Source: Aquimarina aquimarini
Lineage (GTDB): Bacteria; Bacteroidota; Bacteroidia; Flavobacteriales; Flavobacteriaceae
NCBI RefSeq assembly: GCF_900299535.1
Contig: NZ_OMKE01000009.1
Location: forward strand, 62,001-126,000
Direction of reading: 5' to 3'
Length of the DNA: 64,000 bases
Shown: one piece after another, positions 60,973 through 64,000 of the stretch
Numbering within the stretch: position 1 is the stretch's first letter
How the letters are laid out: the number at the start of each line of letters is the position of its first letter
Position numbers and translations under genes: made by a program
The notes under the pieces: model-generated
The model's input: only the letters and a program-made list of their open reading frames with translations
Databases searched by the model: none
Told to the model about the DNA's origin: nothing

Positions 60973-63150
60973 TTATAATTCTAAATAAAAATGATCTAAC
61001 TGAAATGGTTTTGAAATTACACCATTCATTCCTGAAGAAGTTATTTTTTCATTATTTTCATTAGGGTCAATTGCTGTAAGAGCAATTATAGGTACCTTCT
61101 TATTAAAACTTCTTATTTTTTTTGTTGCTTCATAACCATTCATTTTTGGCATATGAATATCCATTAAGATAATATCAAAATCTCGCTTTTCTACTATTTC
61201 AATAGCATCAAATCCATTATCAATTACAACTACATTTGCTTTCTTAGCTTCTAGAATTCGCCTAGTAATCATCTGATTGATATCATTATCATCAACTACC
61301 AAAATAGTTTTATTCTTTAGATCGGTATACATTCTGTCAATCTCTTTGGTTTGTACATACTCACTCTTTTCTTCATATTCCAAAGATAATGAGAAAGAAA
61401 AATCAGCTCCTTCGTTTGGCTTACTTTTTACAGCTATTTTACTCCCCATAGCCTGCAATAAACGTTTTACAATAGCTAATCCTAAGCCTGCCCCTTCATA
61501 ATTACGATTGAGCTGTATTGATTCTTGATAAAAATCTTCAAAAATATGAGACTGCATCTGTTTAGAGATACCAACACCATCATCTTTTACACTTATATGC
61601 AAAATAACATACCCTTTTTCTTTTGATTCACAATCCGTGCATTTAACATTAAGCCAAACATTTCCATTCAACGTAAATTTCAAGGCATTGCTTACCAGAT
61701 TTATTATTATCTGTGAAATTTTTACTGAGTCTCCCTTTAATTTTCTTGGGACTCTATGGTCTATTTCTATATGTATTTGATTATTGTTTTCCTTTTGTAG
61801 GTATTCTAGTGTTTTCTGTATTCCTTCTATTACCTCTTCTATATTAAATTCTATAACATTAAGTTCGATAACATTTGCATCATATTTATTAATTTGAAGT
61901 ATGTTATTTATCAAAGAAAACAGATGTTCTCCAGATGATTTTAAAGCATTAAGATAGCCTACTTGTTCTTCTTTTGGGTTTTCATTAATTAAAATATCTG
62001 TAATACCAGTAACTGCATATAATGGAGTACGCAATTCATGACTTATCGTCGAAAAAAAGTTATTCTTTAATTGTGATGCATATTCTGTTTTTTCTTTGGT
62101 ATCCAGAAGTTCTTTATTTTTTGTTTGCAAACTAGTATTCAATCGTAATCGTTTTTTATTGGATCGATATAACAGTACTACTACACTAATTGTAATCGCA
62201 AATAGAGTAAGTAGTGCTAAAGTGAATAATTTTATTTTTTTGAGTGATTCTCGCTGGCTTTTATTTAATTCTGTGGTAAGAACCAAGCTACTTTCTTTTT
62301 CAAACAAATCTCGTTCTAGTTTATTTTGTTCTTTTAACAAGCTTTGTTGATTTTCGAAGTTTTTTTCCAAATATGTAATCTGGTTTGTCATTGCCTCTAT
62401 TGCCCTCTTAGGCTCATTCAATGAATCATATAAAACTGTTCGGTGTTTTTCTATCTTAATTAATTCTTTATACACCTTATGTTTTAACGCAATAGCTTCT
62501 GCATCTTTCAAACTTTCTAGTGCGCTCTCATATTCTCTTTTATCAGAATAAATAGTTGCTAATAAGATATAAGAATTAACGATTATATCTGGCTGTTGTT
62601 CTGTATTAGGCTGATACAGCCTTATAGCTTCCTTCAAATAAAAAAAAGCTTCATCAAAATCCTTGATAGAACACTTGATTAGCGCTATGTTATAAGTTGG
62701 CCATAATGCTTTATACTCATCAGTAAGCTTCAAGGCTAAATCTCTGGATTTAAAAAAATTCTTTTCTGCTTTTTTATATTCTTTTTTTGCATAATATAGC
62801 TCAGCTACATTATTGTAATGATAAATTAGATACGATTGATACCCTGCTTGCAATAACGCTTCTTTTGATAAGAGATAATTTTTTTCTGCTTTTTCAAAAT
62901 CGCCAATAGCAAAAAAAATGTTTCCAATACAATTATAAGCCTCTCCTACAATAGAGTCACTAGCATTATTTTTACCATATTCAAGGGCAAAAATAAGTTG
63001 TTTATATGCCTTGGTATATTCTCCCTTATTAGAAATAATAAAGGATTCAGAAATTAATTTATTAATACTATCCTTACTTATTTTTTGTGATTGAGCATTA
63101 CAAATTAAACTACTTATAATACACCCAATAACACATATCGCCCTTTTCAT
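60973..63150 (-). CDS. Hybrid histidine kinase with periplasmic TPR sensor and receiver domain
   Basis: 725 aa. Signal peptide (1-19), tetratricopeptide repeats (about 30-265; e.g. AYNCIGNIFFAIGDFEKAEK), coiled coil, one membrane helix (about 303-325), HisKA with His371 (STISHELRTPLY), HATPase (about 470-600; NLVSNALKF, DDGVGIS, GAGLGLAIV) and a receiver domain (about 613-725) with Asp664 (DIILMDIHMPKMNG). No DNA-binding domain follows, so the phosphate must be passed on. Common in Flavobacteria. Single gene. Confidence 0.95.
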   Translation of the reverse strand: MKRAICVIGCIISSLICNAQSQKISKDSINKLISESFIISNKGEYTKAYKQLIFALEYGKNNASDSIVGEAYNCIGNIFFAIGDFEKAEKNYLLSKEALLQAGYQSYLIYHYNNVAELYYAKKEYKKAEKNFFKSRDLALKLTDEYKALWPTYNIALIKCSIKDFDEAFFYLKEAIRLYQPNTEQQPDIIVNSYILLATIYSDKREYESALESLKDAEAIALKHKVYKELIKIEKHRTVLYDSLNEPKRAIEAMTNQITYLEKNFENQQSLLKEQNKLERDLFEKESSLVLTTELNKSQRESLKKIKLFTLALLTLFAITISVVVLLYRSNKKRLRLNTSLQTKNKELLDTKEKTEYASQLKNNFFSTISHELRTPLYAVTGITDILINENPKEEQVGYLNALKSSGEHLFSLINNILQINKYDANVIELNVIEFNIEEVIEGIQKTLEYLQKENNNQIHIEIDHRVPRKLKGDSVKISQIIINLVSNALKFTLNGNVWLNVKCTDCESKEKGYVILHISVKDDGVGISKQMQSHIFEDFYQESIQLNRNYEGAGLGLAIVKRLLQAMGSKIAVKSKPNEGADFSFSLSLEYEEKSEYVQTKEIDRMYTDLKNKTILVVDDNDINQMITRRILEAKKANVVVIDNGFDAIEIVEKRDFDIILMDIHMPKMNGYEATKKIRSFNKKVPIIALTAIDPNENNEKITSSGMNGVISKPFQLDHFYLEL

Positions 63151-63586
63151 AATTCAATTTTTAGCTAATTATAGATTTAGCAATTCACAAAAATTTCCTT
63201 CAAAATAATAACTGTGACACATCTAAATTAGACTACGGTTTTTAAGAGCAATACAATCTATTATGCCTTTGATTTATTTAATTCATAAAATCAATTACGT
63301 TATTAAAAATAACAAATTAACTTCTATTTTTCACATACAAGACCATGAAAAAAACATCTTAATATAATACTAACAACTAACTCATTACAGTAAAAAAATC
63401 TTGATTCAACCATTTATAAAAGCAAAATTTAATGTAAAAAGTAAAAATTGGATGTAACAAATTTTATCGTTTATCGTCTTACTCTTATACACAATTAATC
63501 ACTGTGTGATTTTATGGATTATCACGACTACGTATTATGCAATACATAGTACAATTTATAACATACATCAACTAAAAAACGAACAT
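63151..63586. other. Intergenic region between divergent kinase and receptor genes
   Basis: 436 AT-rich bases. No supported gene. It holds one copy of ATGTAACA (63452-63459), the complement of the TGTTACAT core seen near the hybrid regulator, but a single copy is expected by chance. A short imperfect repeat AATCAC-TGTGTGATT lies near 63500. Confidence 0.4.
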
Positions 63587-64000
63587 ATGAAATCAATCAA
63601 TCAAAAAATCATTTTACTTCTTTTTTCTTTTTGCTGTCTCTTATCTACAGCACAACCCAGTAATGAAACTGTTACTGGAACCATTCAAGGAACCGTTATT
63701 GATAAAAACTTACAACAACCCATTCCTTATGCAACAGTTGCCATACATAATGGTGCGGGTAAAATTATTAGTGGAGGTATCAGTACAGAGGATGGAAATT
63801 TTATAATCTCAGATGTTCCCAAAGGTCATTATACTATAAAAATACAATTCATAGGTTATAAAACACATTCTCAACCTATAGAAATTTCTAAACAAAATAG
63901 AGATCTTAATCTAGGTACAATATCATTAGAAGAAGAAGCTGAGGCTTTGGATGATGTAATGATAGTAGCAGAGCGAACAACCATAGAGCAAAAAATTGAT
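63587..64000 (+). CDS. Outer-membrane beta-barrel receptor, N-terminal part (runs off the window)
   Basis: ATG at 63587 opens 138 codons to the window end. Signal peptide (about 1-22, LLFSFCCLLSTAQ), then a carboxypeptidase-regulatory-like domain (about 28-115: GTVIDKNLQQPIPYATVAIH, then STEDGNFIISDVPKGHYTIK, then FIGYKT), then ALDDVMIVAERTTIEQKID at the end. This opening is typical of TonB-dependent receptor-like outer-membrane beta-barrel family proteins of about 800 aa. The plug and barrel lie beyond the end. Confidence 0.85.
   Translation, partial: MKSINQKIILLLFSFCCLLSTAQPSNETVTGTIQGTVIDKNLQQPIPYATVAIHNGAGKIISGGISTEDGNFIISDVPKGHYTIKIQFIGYKTHSQPIEISKQNRDLNLGTISLEEEAEALDDVMIVAERTTIEQKID

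Noticed and set aside
63452..63459. Single ATGTAACA near the start of the outer-membrane receptor gene as an operator of the hybrid regulator
   Set aside because: One 8-base match in 64 kb of AT-rich DNA is expected several times by chance; there is no second copy at helical spacing.
1..64000. tRNA, rRNA, CRISPR arrays, insertion sequences, prophage, restriction or toxin-antitoxin systems
   Set aside because: I looked for cloverleaf-type sequences, regularly spaced repeats, transposase or integrase genes, and paired toxin genes, and saw none by reading.

Overview
The window looks like chromosome of a marine-type Flavobacteriaceae (Bacteroidota), possibly Aquimarina-like; the genus is a guess from the style of the proteins. 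The DNA is strongly AT-rich. Promoters follow the Bacteroidota pattern (TAnnTTTG at -7, sometimes TTTG 19 bases upstream), leaders are A/T-rich, and the gene set is typical of the group: DUF3276/PUR, DUF1573-YajC, a TonB receptor with imelysin and DUF4856, a hybrid two-component system with an AraC domain, and Lnt/LptB/KdsD. I see no tRNA, rRNA, CRISPR array, insertion sequence or prophage. Gene order is ordinary chromosomal housekeeping with small accessory islands.

Layout. 1-8.4 kb: OmpH-like chaperone, guaB, a PAP2 phosphatase, an unknown gene and a DUF2339-DUF3999 membrane pair. 8.4-14.6 kb: a decayed sigma-factor gene, a lipocalin-like protein, a four-gene redox cassette (thioredoxin, ApbE, DUF4266, DUF3570), a Cys/Lys-rich small reading frame with its own promoter and terminator, ferritin and a lone PAS protein. 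14.7-21 kb: an iron-uptake-type cluster (DUF4856, imelysin, HTTM, TonB receptor). 21-28.7 kb: HMG-CoA-lyase family gene, then a hybrid sensor/AraC regulator followed by five small secreted-protein genes with candidate operators. 28.7-43.7 kb: LysE, pyrD, pepT, mscS, yajC-DUF1573-nusB, leucine dehydrogenase, an ABC exporter, PUR protein, M14 peptidase, a redoxin and a cyclophilin-FKBP fusion.

43.8-58.6 kb: a truncated LytS-type kinase, recQ, a tight kdsD-tatC-CMD-lptB operon, a 50-codon RiPP-like peptide gene, pssA, lnt, a C-type lectin protein, an ABC-F ATPase, a degenerate methyltransferase-like protein, an Aer-type PAS protein and a MacB-type ATPase. 58.6-64 kb: a possible small relic, a sodium:solute symporter, a CoA-binding protein, a TPR hybrid histidine kinase and the start of an outer-membrane beta-barrel receptor.

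How the parts fit. Several genes serve the envelope: LPS (KdsD, LptB), phospholipid (PssA), lipoproteins (Lnt), secretion (TatC, YajC), periplasmic chaperone (OmpH) and folding (PPIase). Iron handling is represented by ferritin and the receptor/imelysin cluster. The less described parts are the RiPP-like peptide at 50.1 kb, the hybrid two-component regulator with 21-bp-phased direct repeats before its downstream secreted-protein operon, and the ApbE/DUF4266/DUF3570 cassette beside the Cys-rich small gene. Decay is visible in a sigma-factor pseudogene, a kinase without its histidine box, a methyltransferase-like protein without its SAM loop, and a short relic at 58.6 kb.
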